Source: JAAYZH01 sp964479695
Lineage (GTDB): Bacteria; Bacillota; Clostridia; Saccharofermentanales; Fastidiosipilaceae
Length of the DNA stretch: 42,046 nt
Reading direction: 5' to 3'
Assembly (NCBI GenBank): GCA_964479695.1
Contig: CAYZSO010000024.1
Coordinates: forward strand, 1-42,046
Shown: positions 7,068 to 16,036 of the stretch, piece after piece
Layout: every line of letters starts with the position of its first letter
Position numbering within the stretch: the first letter of the stretch is position 1
Notes under the pieces: generated by a model
The model's database searches: none
What the model was told of the DNA's origin: nothing
Seen by the model: only the letters and a program-made list of their open reading frames with translations
Translations under genes and position numbers: made by a program

Positions 7068-8474
7068 ATGAAACGATATCGAAGTGGAACGGCAGCGGCT
7101 TTGTTACTTGCAGCAAGTCTGTTCACAGGATGTGTTGCCCAGTCCGGGCCTACGGTCAAGCCGTCACCGACGCCAACGCCCGGAACTACGCCCCCACCCG
7201 GCACCAGTCAGCCCACGACTAGTGAGAATACGGACCTTGAGGGGGTGAAACGGGTCACGACTTCGCCGGCTTTGGCCACCTATGATACGTCTTGGCGCTT
7301 TACCAACAAACTGCAAGACGGCCCGGGTGTCCCGGATCCGGTGGCTCAGGCGATCCGGAAATTTAGCGCGGTGAGTTTTACTGCGCTCCAAGCAGAGAGA
7401 GCGGAGAGCGGCGATGAAAACCTTCTTTACGTACCGCTGAGTTTGTATATTGACCTGGCGATGCTTACGGATGCCACAGCCGGCAGGACGAGGGCGGATC
7501 TGGATGGGGCTTTGAATCAAGGGTTTGAGATCACGGCGGAGGAGCGGCAGCAGGCGATCAAGCAGATTATGCTGAGCTTTAATAAGCAGATTACCGAGGG
7601 GGATCTCAGAAGCTCACTGAGTAATGGCATTTGGCTTAAGGATACCCTGACTTACAAGCCGGAATATGCCAAGATTTTAGAAGAGGTCTATCAGGCGGAC
7701 AGTTACAATTTCTCGGCCGGCGCGGAAGTCAATGCACGGAAGAGCATGGGTGAATGGATCAAAGAAAAAACGAACGGTCTCCTTGACGAGAGCGCTTTGC
7801 CGGACGATTTCCCGAATCCAACAACGATCATGGCCTTGCTGAACGCACTCTACTACAGAAGTTCTTGGGGTTCGCCTTTCGAAGAGAAAAATAACACACA
7901 GGGCAAATTCAACACAACGGACCTTACGACTGTGGACGCCGAATTTATGAATCAGACGCTGACGAAGTCCCGCGCGCTGGTCAGGGATAAGTATCAAGCC
8001 GCGGATATTGTGATGTCTGACTTGTCAAGGATGCGTTTCATCCTCCCGAACGAGGGCGTGGATGGGCGAGGTCTTACAGCAGAAACCGATTTTTATAACG
8101 ACTTACTTGATTTGCAAGCAGAGGATTCAGCAATTGTTCACTGGAGTGTTCCCAAGTCCGACATCGACGGCAAAATGGATTTGCTGCCGCTTTTGGAGAA
8201 TTTGGGACTCGGTGACCTTTCGAAGTCAATGGATCTTTCTGCGGGTCTTGAAGGAAGTGGGGATGCTTTTTTAAGCGCTGCCACCCAGGCGGTGCGGATC
8301 AAAATGAATGAAAAAGGCGTGGAAGCGGCAGCGGTTACGGTGCTCGGAGTCGATGAATCCACACCGCAAAATCCTTTGGAAATCACGATGAATCTCAACC
8401 GGCCATTCTATGCGGCTTTGCTCAGTCCCGATGGCCAGGTGGTCTTCATGGCCTATATTGCAAACGTTGGCTAG
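7068..8474 (+). CDS. Serpin family protease inhibitor, lipoprotein (copy 1)
   Basis: A 468-residue serpin, predicted to be lipid-anchored to the outer face of the membrane. The signal peptide ends in the lipobox LFTGC (about residues 18-22), then a Pro/Thr-rich linker of about 30 residues separates the anchor from the serpin fold. The reactive-centre hinge NEKGVEAAAVTVLG has Gly at P15 and small residues at P12-P9, as in inhibitory serpins. Counting from the P17 glutamate puts Ser-Thr at P1-P1'. The C-terminal signature RPFYAALLSPDGQVVFMAYI is intact. The ATG at 7068 has AAGAGGAGG before it; the frame opens 31 codons earlier, but that stretch is the promoter leader. It is followed 57 bp later by a close paralogue. 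Confidence 0.93.
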   Translation: MKRYRSGTAAALLLAASLFTGCVAQSGPTVKPSPTPTPGTTPPPGTSQPTTSENTDLEGVKRVTTSPALATYDTSWRFTNKLQDGPGVPDPVAQAIRKFSAVSFTALQAERAESGDENLLYVPLSLYIDLAMLTDATAGRTRADLDGALNQGFEITAEERQQAIKQIMLSFNKQITEGDLRSSLSNGIWLKDTLTYKPEYAKILEEVYQADSYNFSAGAEVNARKSMGEWIKEKTNGLLDESALPDDFPNPTTIMALLNALYYRSSWGSPFEEKNNTQGKFNTTDLTTVDAEFMNQTLTKSRALVRDKYQAADIVMSDLSRMRFILPNEGVDGRGLTAETDFYNDLLDLQAEDSAIVHWSVPKSDIDGKMDLLPLLENLGLGDLSKSMDLSAGLEGSGDAFLSAATQAVRIKMNEKGVEAAAVTVLGVDESTPQNPLEITMNLNRPFYAALLSPDGQVVFMAYIANVG

Positions 8475-8531
8475 GCGATCCTCATTCACATGAAAAATAG
8501 TGATAACACACATAAATATAAGGAGAATATT

Positions 8532-9848
8532 ATGAAACATCTGAAGAGAATTCTTGGGATGGCGGCGGCAACCCTGACAGCGGGGAGTCTTCTCGCATCC
8601 TGCAGCACCCCTGCCGCCGGCGTGAAGCACGTGACGGTGGCGCCGGCTTTGGCCAAATACGCCGTGGCATGGGATCATGTCACCAAACTGAATGAGTCGG
8701 AGGATCAGGTTTCGGCCAAAGTCGCCTCCGCCATCAGAGCGTTCAGTTCGGAGAGCTTCACCTCTTTGCTGAAGCAGAAAGAGCAGGCGAACTTGTCCTT
8801 CGTCCCGCTGAGTCTCTACATGGACTTGGCGATGTTGGCCGATAGCGCTGACGGTGCGACGAAAACGGACCTCGAGAAAGCCTTAAATCAAGGCCAAAAC
8901 ATCACTACAGAAGAACGCCAATCCGCGATGAAGGCTCTGATGTTGGCCTTCAACAAAGAAATCACCGAAGGCGACATGAAGAGCCAACTGAGTAACTCCG
9001 TCTGGCTCAGGGACCCGGTCACCTACAAATCTTCGTATGCGGACGTGCTGGAAAACGTGTACCAAGCCGACAGTTACACATGGTCTCGTGGCGCGGAAGC
9101 GGAAACCAAAACCGAAATGGGCAAATGGATCAAAGAGAAGACTTCCGGTCTCCTCGACGAAAATGCCCTTCCCTCTGACTTCCCCCGTGAGGACACTCTC
9201 CTGGCGTTCATGAACGCGCTGTACTACCGAGCATCCTGGGGCAGCCCTTTTGAGGAAAGCCAAAACACCCAAGGAACGTTCAACCAATCCGACTCCGCGA
9301 AGTTTGATGTGACGTTCATGAATCAGACATTCTCGCAGAGCCGCGCACTGGTTCGTCAAGATTATCAAGCCGCCGATATTGTCATGGCGGACATGTCCAG
9401 AATGCGCTTCATCCTCCCTGCCGAAGGGGTCAACGGTGAGGATCTCGTCAACAGCGAGGAATTTTACAAAGATCTTTTCACCCTGGACGCACCGGATACC
9501 GGCATTGTCCACTGGAGCGTCCCGAAGTCGGAAATTGACGGCAAGATGGATTTGCTGCCGCTTCTGGATGACCTTGGCCTAGGCGCTCTGACTTCTTCCA
9601 TGGACCTGTCCGCCGGTCTGGAAGGCACAGGTGATGTTTTCTTAAGCGATGCCACGCAAGCGGTGAAAATTAAGATGAATGAAAAAGGTGTGGAGGCCGC
9701 TGCCGTCACGGTTCTCGGCGCCACCACTTCCGCTCCACTTGATCCTTTGGAAATCACCATGAAACTCGATCGCCCATTCTATATGGCGCTGCTCAGCCCG
9801 GACGGCCAGGTTGTGTTCATGTCCTATGTGGCCCAACCGAACGGATAA
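8532..9848 (+). CDS. Serpin family protease inhibitor, lipoprotein (copy 2)
   Basis: A 438-residue paralogue of the preceding gene, clearly a tandem duplicate (long shared stretches such as MNEKGVEAAAVTVLG and SDFP-type loops). The lipobox is LLASC. Unlike copy 1 it has almost no proline-rich spacer. The hinge is intact and the loop then diverges: the predicted P4-P1' residues are A-T-T-S-A against V-D-E-S-T in copy 1, so the pair may have different target proteases. AAGGAG precedes the ATG at 8532; the 14 codons upstream in frame are not supported. It probably shares the upstream promoter, since the 57-bp gap holds no clear promoter. It is convergent with the ABC exporter genes, with only 7 bp between stop codons. 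Confidence 0.93.
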   Translation: MKHLKRILGMAAATLTAGSLLASCSTPAAGVKHVTVAPALAKYAVAWDHVTKLNESEDQVSAKVASAIRAFSSESFTSLLKQKEQANLSFVPLSLYMDLAMLADSADGATKTDLEKALNQGQNITTEERQSAMKALMLAFNKEITEGDMKSQLSNSVWLRDPVTYKSSYADVLENVYQADSYTWSRGAEAETKTEMGKWIKEKTSGLLDENALPSDFPREDTLLAFMNALYYRASWGSPFEESQNTQGTFNQSDSAKFDVTFMNQTFSQSRALVRQDYQAADIVMADMSRMRFILPAEGVNGEDLVNSEEFYKDLFTLDAPDTGIVHWSVPKSEIDGKMDLLPLLDDLGLGALTSSMDLSAGLEGTGDVFLSDATQAVKIKMNEKGVEAAAVTVLGATTSAPLDPLEITMKLDRPFYMALLSPDGQVVFMSYVAQPNG

Positions 9849-9859
9849 GGCTGCCTTAT
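9845..9859. terminator. Symmetric dyad carrying both stop codons of convergent genes
   Basis: ATAAGGC-T-GCCTTAT is a perfect 7-bp inverted repeat with a single central base. The TAA of serpin 2 lies in the left arm and the TAA of the exporter gene, on the other strand, lies at the right arm. It could act as a compact bidirectional transcript-end hairpin, but there is no T-tract on either side. Confidence 0.4.
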
Positions 9860-11655
9860 GCTTGTACTTGCGCATGGGACTGTGAATCGTACATGCGCCA
9901 GTACAAACCTCGCAAGGCGATCAGGTTCTCATGCGAACCTTGCTCCACCACTTTGCCGTGATCAAGCACCAGAATTTGGTTCGCATTCTTGATCGTTGAC
10001 AGGCGGTGCGCGATCATGAAGGTCGTGCGGCCCTCCGCCAGGCGGGTGATGCCCTTCTGGATGATGCTCTCGGTTTCGGAGTCGATGCTCGCAGTCGCTT
10101 CGTCGAGAACTAAGATTTTGGGGTCTTTGGCCAAAGCACGCGCGAACGAAATCAGCTGGCGTTCTCCGGTAGAGAATTCGTTCCCCTTCTCCTGCACCGG
10201 CGAGTCGATCCCCTGAGGGAGCCTTCCCAAGAAGTCCTCACCGCCAACTTCAAGCAAGGCCTCGATCGCCCTTAAGCGGGAGATTTGCGGTTGACCCAAC
10301 GTAATGTTGCTGAGCACCGTTCCGGTGAACAAATAGGGCTCTTGTTGGACAATTGCCATTTGTTCTCTGACGTCCTTTTTCTTGACCTTGGACAAAGGCA
10401 AATCGTCGAGCCAGATCTCCCCTTCTTGCGGTTGATAAAATCCCAGAAGCAAATTCATGATCGTTGTTTTGCCCGATCCGGTTTGCCCGACAAAAGCGAT
10501 CGTTTCCCCTTCGTCTACCTGGAAACTGACATTCTGCAGCACCGGCTCGCTGGTATAAGCGAAACTTATGTTCTCGAAACGGACGGAACCCTCCAGCTCG
10601 CCGGCTGGTACGTCACCTGGGTCATCCGGCTCCAGCGCTAAGAGTTCGAAGATATGGTCGGCGGCGCTGAGGGATCTCTCCAAGTCACCAATACGCTGCA
10701 TGGAATTATTGACTTGGTTAAACAGCTTCGTCATGTAATCGATAAAAATATAAAGGTTGCCAATCGGAACCAGGTAGGATTGGGTCAAACTGCCGATTCC
10801 GAAATACACGAGAACAGCCGCCATCATTAAGTACTGAAGAGTCGAGGTGGCATTGTAGGCACTGTACGACCAGAGCTTCGTCATGTTGAGGGCTTGCTCG
10901 TAGACAGAATCATTGATTTCATTGAACTCACGCTCGATCCGCTCTTCCTGACCCAGTGCTTGAATCACTTCCATACCCTGAATATTCTCGTTCAAGCTGG
11001 CATTCAAATTACTGAGATTTCTGCGGTACGCGCGGTTGTACTTGGCGGACTTTTTGCGGAAGTCCAGAAAGATAATCAGGATGATCGGCACGGTCAGCAG
11101 ACTGATGAACAATAAACTGACATCCAGAAACGCCAGCGAGACGAAAATGCCGATCGCGTAGACCGCGGCCGTTGTCAATTGTGAGAGGACGACGACGAAT
11201 AAGGTCTTGACGGCGGCGGTGTCATTCGTGACGCGCGAGACCACTTTGCCGGCCGGAAGCGAATCGAAATAGGCAATCGGCAAGCGATGGATATGAGCGA
11301 AGACATCTTGCTGGATGTATTGGGCGACTCGGTTTGCTGCTGTATTTAGATTGGTCGCGGCCAAAGCCCGCATCGAGGCAGCTGCCAGCATACAGAATAA
11401 GTAAAAGGCCAGTAAACCAATCAAGATCGGCCAACTGGCAGCCCCTTTGCCTTCGGTTAGTTCCTGATTGACAATTCGGCCGATCGTGTAGGGACCGGCA
11501 AGATCGAAGGCCACGGCCAGGCCTGTCAACAGAAGGCCCAGGAACAGGGGCTTCTTGGCCTTGAGGCCATAAGCCACGAGACGCTTGTTGCGGAGGCGTT
11601 TTTGTTCTTTGGTCAGATTTTGAACAACATCAGTCTCTTCGTATTCTGTACTCAT
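9856..11655 (-). CDS. Heterodimeric ABC exporter, subunit with non-canonical signature (BmrD/TM288-like)
   Basis: A 599-residue half-transporter: six-helix exporter domain (about residues 35-320), then a nucleotide-binding domain. Walker A GQTGSGKTT lies near 390, the Q-loop reads QQEPYLF, the signature is FSTGERQ near 493 instead of LSGGQ, and Walker B ends in the catalytic glutamate (LVLDEATASID, near 514). In heterodimeric exporters a degenerate signature in one subunit pairs with a defective Walker B in the other, which is exactly what the partner gene shows. It probably exports hydrophobic compounds or peptides; the substrate cannot be read from sequence. Its ATG overlaps the partner's TGA by one base, indicating translational coupling. 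Confidence 0.92.
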   Translation of the reverse strand: MSTEYEETDVVQNLTKEQKRLRNKRLVAYGLKAKKPLFLGLLLTGLAVAFDLAGPYTIGRIVNQELTEGKGAASWPILIGLLAFYLFCMLAAASMRALAATNLNTAANRVAQYIQQDVFAHIHRLPIAYFDSLPAGKVVSRVTNDTAAVKTLFVVVLSQLTTAAVYAIGIFVSLAFLDVSLLFISLLTVPIILIIFLDFRKKSAKYNRAYRRNLSNLNASLNENIQGMEVIQALGQEERIEREFNEINDSVYEQALNMTKLWSYSAYNATSTLQYLMMAAVLVYFGIGSLTQSYLVPIGNLYIFIDYMTKLFNQVNNSMQRIGDLERSLSAADHIFELLALEPDDPGDVPAGELEGSVRFENISFAYTSEPVLQNVSFQVDEGETIAFVGQTGSGKTTIMNLLLGFYQPQEGEIWLDDLPLSKVKKKDVREQMAIVQQEPYLFTGTVLSNITLGQPQISRLRAIEALLEVGGEDFLGRLPQGIDSPVQEKGNEFSTGERQLISFARALAKDPKILVLDEATASIDSETESIIQKGITRLAEGRTTFMIAHRLSTIKNANQILVLDHGKVVEQGSHENLIALRGLYWRMYDSQSHAQVQA

Positions 11656-13496
11656 CAGACGCCTCCTTCCTGTTGTTCCAGTTGCTGGCGGGTAAACTGT
11701 TCTTTGTACCAGCCGTCTTGCGCCATCAATTCGGCGTGTGTACCTTCTTGCGCGATCCGGCCATCTTGTAAGACAAGGATCTTGTCAGCAGACATGACGC
11801 AGGATAAACGGTGGGCACTGATGAGCGTTGTTTTGCCTTTGCGCGTCTTGCGGAGGCCATCCAAGATTTTTTCCTCGGTTTTTGCATCCACAGCACTTAA
11901 GCTGTCGTCGAGTATGAGGATTTCCGGATCCGACATCAGGGCTCTGGCAATTGTAATTCGCTGTTTCTGACCGCCGGAAAGGGCAATGCCTTTTTCACCG
12001 GCCGGTGTGTCGAGGCCATCCGAGAGTTGCGCGAGGTCTTTGGCAAAATCGGCAATCTCAATGACTTCCCGGAGCCTCGCCTCCTTCACAGCCTCATTCT
12101 CAGCTTCCTTGACAGCCTCATTCTTGGCTTCCTCTTCTTTTGTCACACCTTTCTTGCCTGCAAGGCCATTGGCTGCAGGCTCCTTGTAGCCCAGCAGGAT
12201 GTTGTCGCGAATCGAACGCGAAAACAGGTAGGGCTGTTGTGGCGTGTAACCGATTTTCGAACGGACAGAAGAATAGGTGTAATACTGCAAAGGGAGATCT
12301 CCAAGCTTGATGGTGGCGGCTTTGGCCGGATAAAAATGCAGAAGTTGCTTAAGAAGCGTGGTCTTGCCCGAACCCACCTTCCCTACAACGCCCAGTGTCT
12401 CACCGGGCTTCAAGGTGAAACTGACGTCGGTCAAAACCTGCTCTTCCGTATCCGGATAAGTGAAGGAGAGCTTGTTGAACGTAATCGTCTCTCCCCCTTC
12501 GTACTCTCTGGCATCCGGATCGTCTGTGATCTCTTCCGGGTAATTCAAAAGCTCGTTAATTCGCTCCATCGAAGCCAAGCCCATCTGCGCGACGTTGATG
12601 AAGTCACCCATGGCAAACATCGGCCAAACCAGCATGTCCAAGAAGAACATGAATGACAGAAGTTGCCCCAGGGTCAACTGGCCCAAGCTCATCAGATACG
12701 CACCGAAACCCAGCGCAATCACGTAACTTAAGGCCGGAATGATCTTCGAGAAGAAAGGAAACAAGACGTTGATACGAACGGTTGCCATGTATTTCTGGTA
12801 AAGGTTCTCAGCGGAAGCTTCAAATTCCTTCTGCTTAATCTCCTCGGTCGCATAAGCCCGGATCACGCGGACGCCTGCCACATTGTCCAGCACTTGTTCA
12901 TTCATTTGATCGAAGGCTTCTTGCTGCTCATCGTAACGGGGATAAATGATTTTCCCAAGTTTCAGCGAAGTGAAAAAGAGGATCGGTAAGGGAAGAATGG
13001 AAACTAACGTAAGAAGCCAATTGACCTGAAAACCCATGATCAAGATGAGTGAGAGTGGAGCGAATGTCGCATCGAAAAAGGCCATGCTGCCATAACCTGC
13101 CAGATCCTCTAAGGCGACGACGTCATTCGTTGCTTTGCCCATCAGGGAACCGGTTGAATTCCGGCTGAAAAACACTGGCGATTGACGCAGGAATTTGCGG
13201 ATCAGGTACTGGCGGGTGACCCGGCCTATTGTATCTGAGGCTTTGTAAATATAATAACCCCAGACGTAGTTGACTACGTACAGCAAGACAACGGAGGCAA
13301 TCATCACCGCTATCCAGCGTAAGAAACTCTCAAGTGTTTCTGTTTGATTGATAATTCCGTCTGCTAAGAAACCAACCATGTACGGCGGCACGAGCACCAG
13401 CCCATAATTGATGACGATCAGGACAAAGGATAAACTGTATTCCTTCTTGTAATAGCGCAGGAACCAGCTGAAATTATGGTAAAGCTTCTTGAGCAC
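11655..13496 (-). CDS. Heterodimeric ABC exporter, subunit with degenerate Walker B (BmrC/TM287-like)
   Basis: A 613-residue half-transporter encoded just upstream of its partner. It has Walker A GKVGSGKTT (about 372-380), Q-loop PQQPYLF, a canonical signature LSGGQKQR (about 505) and Walker B LILDDSLSAVD, where Asp replaces the catalytic Glu. Together with the partner's FSTGE signature this forms one degenerate and one competent ATP site. Between Q-loop and signature there is an unusual charged insertion of about 35 residues containing the near-repeat KNEAVKEAENEAVKEA (roughly 434-472), probably an extra helix on the ATPase domain. The start is GTG after GGAGG. The upstream 100 bp carry an inverted CGCCGAC/GTCGGCG pair (near 13540 and 13578). 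Confidence 0.92.
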   Translation of the reverse strand: MLKKLYHNFSWFLRYYKKEYSLSFVLIVINYGLVLVPPYMVGFLADGIINQTETLESFLRWIAVMIASVVLLYVVNYVWGYYIYKASDTIGRVTRQYLIRKFLRQSPVFFSRNSTGSLMGKATNDVVALEDLAGYGSMAFFDATFAPLSLILIMGFQVNWLLTLVSILPLPILFFTSLKLGKIIYPRYDEQQEAFDQMNEQVLDNVAGVRVIRAYATEEIKQKEFEASAENLYQKYMATVRINVLFPFFSKIIPALSYVIALGFGAYLMSLGQLTLGQLLSFMFFLDMLVWPMFAMGDFINVAQMGLASMERINELLNYPEEITDDPDAREYEGGETITFNKLSFTYPDTEEQVLTDVSFTLKPGETLGVVGKVGSGKTTLLKQLLHFYPAKAATIKLGDLPLQYYTYSSVRSKIGYTPQQPYLFSRSIRDNILLGYKEPAANGLAGKKGVTKEEEAKNEAVKEAENEAVKEARLREVIEIADFAKDLAQLSDGLDTPAGEKGIALSGGQKQRITIARALMSDPEILILDDSLSAVDAKTEEKILDGLRKTRKGKTTLISAHRLSCVMSADKILVLQDGRIAQEGTHAELMAQDGWYKEQFTRQQLEQQEGGV

Positions 13497-13603
13497 AAAA
13501 GACCTCCGGTCTCGAGAAATAGGCCGGCCTTCATTCTAACGCCGACGAGGCTGAAACGTGGTTACATATCCGCTGACGTCGGCGCCGGTTGAAGTGCTAA
13601 GGC

Positions 13604-13673
13604 AAGGCGAACAGCAGGCAAGGCGAACAACAGACAAGATGAACGACAGACAAGGCGAACAGCAGGCAAGGCG
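13604..13673. repeat. 16-bp tandem repeat, about 4.3 copies
   Basis: The unit AAGGCGAACAGCAGGC recurs with small changes through 13604-13673. It lies between the start of the exporter operon and the stop codon of the glycosyltransferase, and is flanked by GTGCTAAGGC on the left and GCGCTTAGTCAC on the right, a loose inverted pair. No gene is in this stretch. Confidence 0.85.
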
Positions 13674-13714
13674 CTTAGTCACAGGGCAAACCTAACGCCC
13701 AAGCCAAGCCAATC

Positions 13715-14956
13715 TTACGACTGCATCTCCTCGATCGTGCGCGTGTCTTCATGCTTAATCGGATCCCAGCGGGGATTCTGCGTAAATAATGCCGGGTAGG
13801 AAATAAGGGACGTAAGGACGATAAAAATCGGGAAAAGTAAAAACGCTTTCCACTGCCCTTCCCAGCGTTGGCCCTCAGCCGTCGCCAAAAACACACCGAA
13901 AACAAACAAGAGCAAGTAACCAACCAACGCAGCAACAGCGACAGAAGAAACCAGCCCCGGCAAATCGAAGGTCAGCATAAAACGGCTCAGAAGGCTCAAG
14001 ACCCATGCAATCGGAGCAATAATCATGACCGGGAAACCCTGCAGATACATGAAAGGATCGAATGCCCGGAAATTCCCCTGGAAAACCTGTTTAAGGAAAC
14101 GCCCCGACTTCATCTTCCAGAGTTGCTTCGTTCCAACCTTCCAGCGAATTTGCTGTTTGTACGTAACCTTCCATGACTTCGGTTGCTCATCGTAGTTACG
14201 GGCCGTATTCGCATAACCGATGACCACGCCCTTCTCAATCGCTGTGAGCGCAAATTCGATGTCCTCGGTGATGGTTTCGGTCACCCAGCCAGTCTCTTTT
14301 ATAAGTGACAGGTCAAAAACGAAACCCGAACCTCCGGTAGACAGAAGGCTCAGTCCAATCACGGCTCGCGGCTGGTCATGAGCCCTTCTCTGCATCAACC
14401 AGAAGAGGCTGTTGCAGCCCGAAATAGCGGAATCAGACGGATTCTTGCCGTGGCGGTAACCGACAACCACTTGTTTCCCAAGGTTTCGTTGCTGATTCAT
14501 CACCGTAAGATATTCGCGCGAAACAACATTATCCGCATCAATAATCATGCAGGAATCAAACTGATCTCCGTATTCTTCGAAGAAACTGGAGAAAAACCAA
14601 TTCAGGGCATAACCTTTGGATTTGCGTTTGTCATCGAAACGCTCTTTCACCGTAGCGCCCAGCGAACGGGCAATCGCCGCCGTTTGATCCGTGCAATTAT
14701 CGGCAACAATGAAAATCTCATAGTATTCCGAAGGGTAGTCCATCTTGTGCAATGAATTAATCAGATTAGCGATCACCGCTTCTTCATTTCTAGCCGTAAC
14801 CACAATCGCAAAACGATGATAAGGCGTATCAGGACCTTCCGGGGTTCTATATCTTACAAAAGTCCCCAGACTCACCAATACATTGTAAACGCCGAAAATA
14901 CCTAATAACCAAAAAACAACTTGTGTTACAAGCGACACAACTTCCCAAAAGTTCAT
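13715..14956 (-). CDS. Membrane-bound family 2 glycosyltransferase, processive type
   Basis: A 413-residue integral membrane GT2 enzyme. One N-terminal membrane helix (about 5-30) precedes the catalytic domain, which shows VVTARNEE, the nucleotide-sugar motif DADN (about 135), TEDIEF (about 229) and QQIRW (about 267). The last is the (Q/R)xxRW motif of processive synthases such as those for cellulose, chitin or poly-N-acetylglucosamine. Further helices follow at about 300-390. It probably builds or extends a cell-surface polysaccharide from inside the membrane; the sugar is not predictable. It overlaps the upstream glycosyltransferase by 4 bp (ATGA), so the two are co-translated and likely work on the same glycan or glycolipid. 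Confidence 0.9.
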   Translation of the reverse strand: MNFWEVVSLVTQVVFWLLGIFGVYNVLVSLGTFVRYRTPEGPDTPYHRFAIVVTARNEEAVIANLINSLHKMDYPSEYYEIFIVADNCTDQTAAIARSLGATVKERFDDKRKSKGYALNWFFSSFFEEYGDQFDSCMIIDADNVVSREYLTVMNQQRNLGKQVVVGYRHGKNPSDSAISGCNSLFWLMQRRAHDQPRAVIGLSLLSTGGSGFVFDLSLIKETGWVTETITEDIEFALTAIEKGVVIGYANTARNYDEQPKSWKVTYKQQIRWKVGTKQLWKMKSGRFLKQVFQGNFRAFDPFMYLQGFPVMIIAPIAWVLSLLSRFMLTFDLPGLVSSVAVAALVGYLLLFVFGVFLATAEGQRWEGQWKAFLLFPIFIVLTSLISYPALFTQNPRWDPIKHEDTRTIEEMQS

Positions 14957-15879
14957 CTCACTTCTTCACGGACACCCGAATCGGATGTCACCTCTCTGTT
15001 AATTTTCTTAAGTTCACGTCGGACTTGATTGATCAATTCCAGGCGTTCCGAGTATGTGTAATCCTTCATTTGTACCATGATTTGGAAACTGACCTGCGTC
15101 TTCACGTGGCGCAAGAACGTGTCCCAAGACGAGCGCCACTTCTTAATCAAGCCTTTATCGGCAAGGAAATGGCCGACCAGAGCCACCACATCCAGATATT
15201 CCCGGACATTTTCGATATTGAAATTACCGACAATACTCGATTCACGCTGACAATAATGATAATAAGGTTTCTGCGTGACGGAAACCACTTCCGCATTGAC
15301 CATCAATTGGGTTGTCACGGCCACATCTTCATATTTCAATTTCGGGAATTCAATATCGTTATCCCTGAACAGGCTGATCTTATAAAGTTTATTCCAAGCA
15401 AAGTTTGGCACCGTCAGAAGATTCAACGATTCTTTCGCCGCCTTCTCTCCGCTCAAGTTCTTGTACATCGTCATGAGTGGAAAAGGATATTTCTTGCCGC
15501 TCTGCATCTCCAGATAGAAATTCGAGACAACGATGTCCGAATCTTTCTCATCCGCAATTTTCAGCATGCCGCTGACATAGTCCGGCTCGATGTAGTCATC
15601 GGAATCCACGAAGGCGATCCAATACCCTCTGGCCAGCTCAATCCCCTTATTTCGGGTAGGCCCCAAACCGCTGTTCTCTTGCGAGTAGCTCCGAAAAATC
15701 TCGGGATACCGGCTCACATAATCGTCAATAATCGCCTGGCAGCCATCAGGAGAACCGTCGTTAACCAAAATAACGTCCAAGGGTCTGTGAATCTGGCCGG
15801 CGATTGAATCCAGGCATCTCGCCAAATATTGCTCCACCTTATAGATCGGCACAACGATTGATACTAATTCCTGTTCCAA
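14953..15879 (-). CDS. Family 2 glycosyltransferase, GT-A fold
   Basis: A 308-residue cytosolic or peripheral GT2 enzyme. The N-terminus SIVVPIYKVEQYLARCLDSI, the VLVNDGSPDG motif and the metal/sugar-nucleotide motif DSDD (about 90-93) are diagnostic. The C-terminal third, which normally selects the acceptor, is poorly conserved. The start is TTG, well supported by AAGGAGAG 6-12 bases upstream. It is first in a two-gene operon with the membrane GT. A CrtO-like acyltransferase is divergently encoded about 160 bp away, which suggests synthesis of an acylated glycolipid or surface glycan, though this is inference from position only. Confidence 0.92.
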   Translation of the reverse strand: MEQELVSIVVPIYKVEQYLARCLDSIAGQIHRPLDVILVNDGSPDGCQAIIDDYVSRYPEIFRSYSQENSGLGPTRNKGIELARGYWIAFVDSDDYIEPDYVSGMLKIADEKDSDIVVSNFYLEMQSGKKYPFPLMTMYKNLSGEKAAKESLNLLTVPNFAWNKLYKISLFRDNDIEFPKLKYEDVAVTTQLMVNAEVVSVTQKPYYHYCQRESSIVGNFNIENVREYLDVVALVGHFLADKGLIKKWRSSWDTFLRHVKTQVSFQIMVQMKDYTYSERLELINQVRRELKKINREVTSDSGVREEVR

Positions 15880-16036
15880 TTTGTCTCTCCTTCCTGAGGT
15901 TTCTTGTATTTTACCAGTTTCAAGCGTTTCAGAGTGCCCAAGAACGTTCTTGCGAGGCCACCATCTGATGCTACAATAGCACAGAGATTATTTGGACAAA
16001 ACTTCCCCCGAAATTTTGTCGTCTGTGAGGTATACG

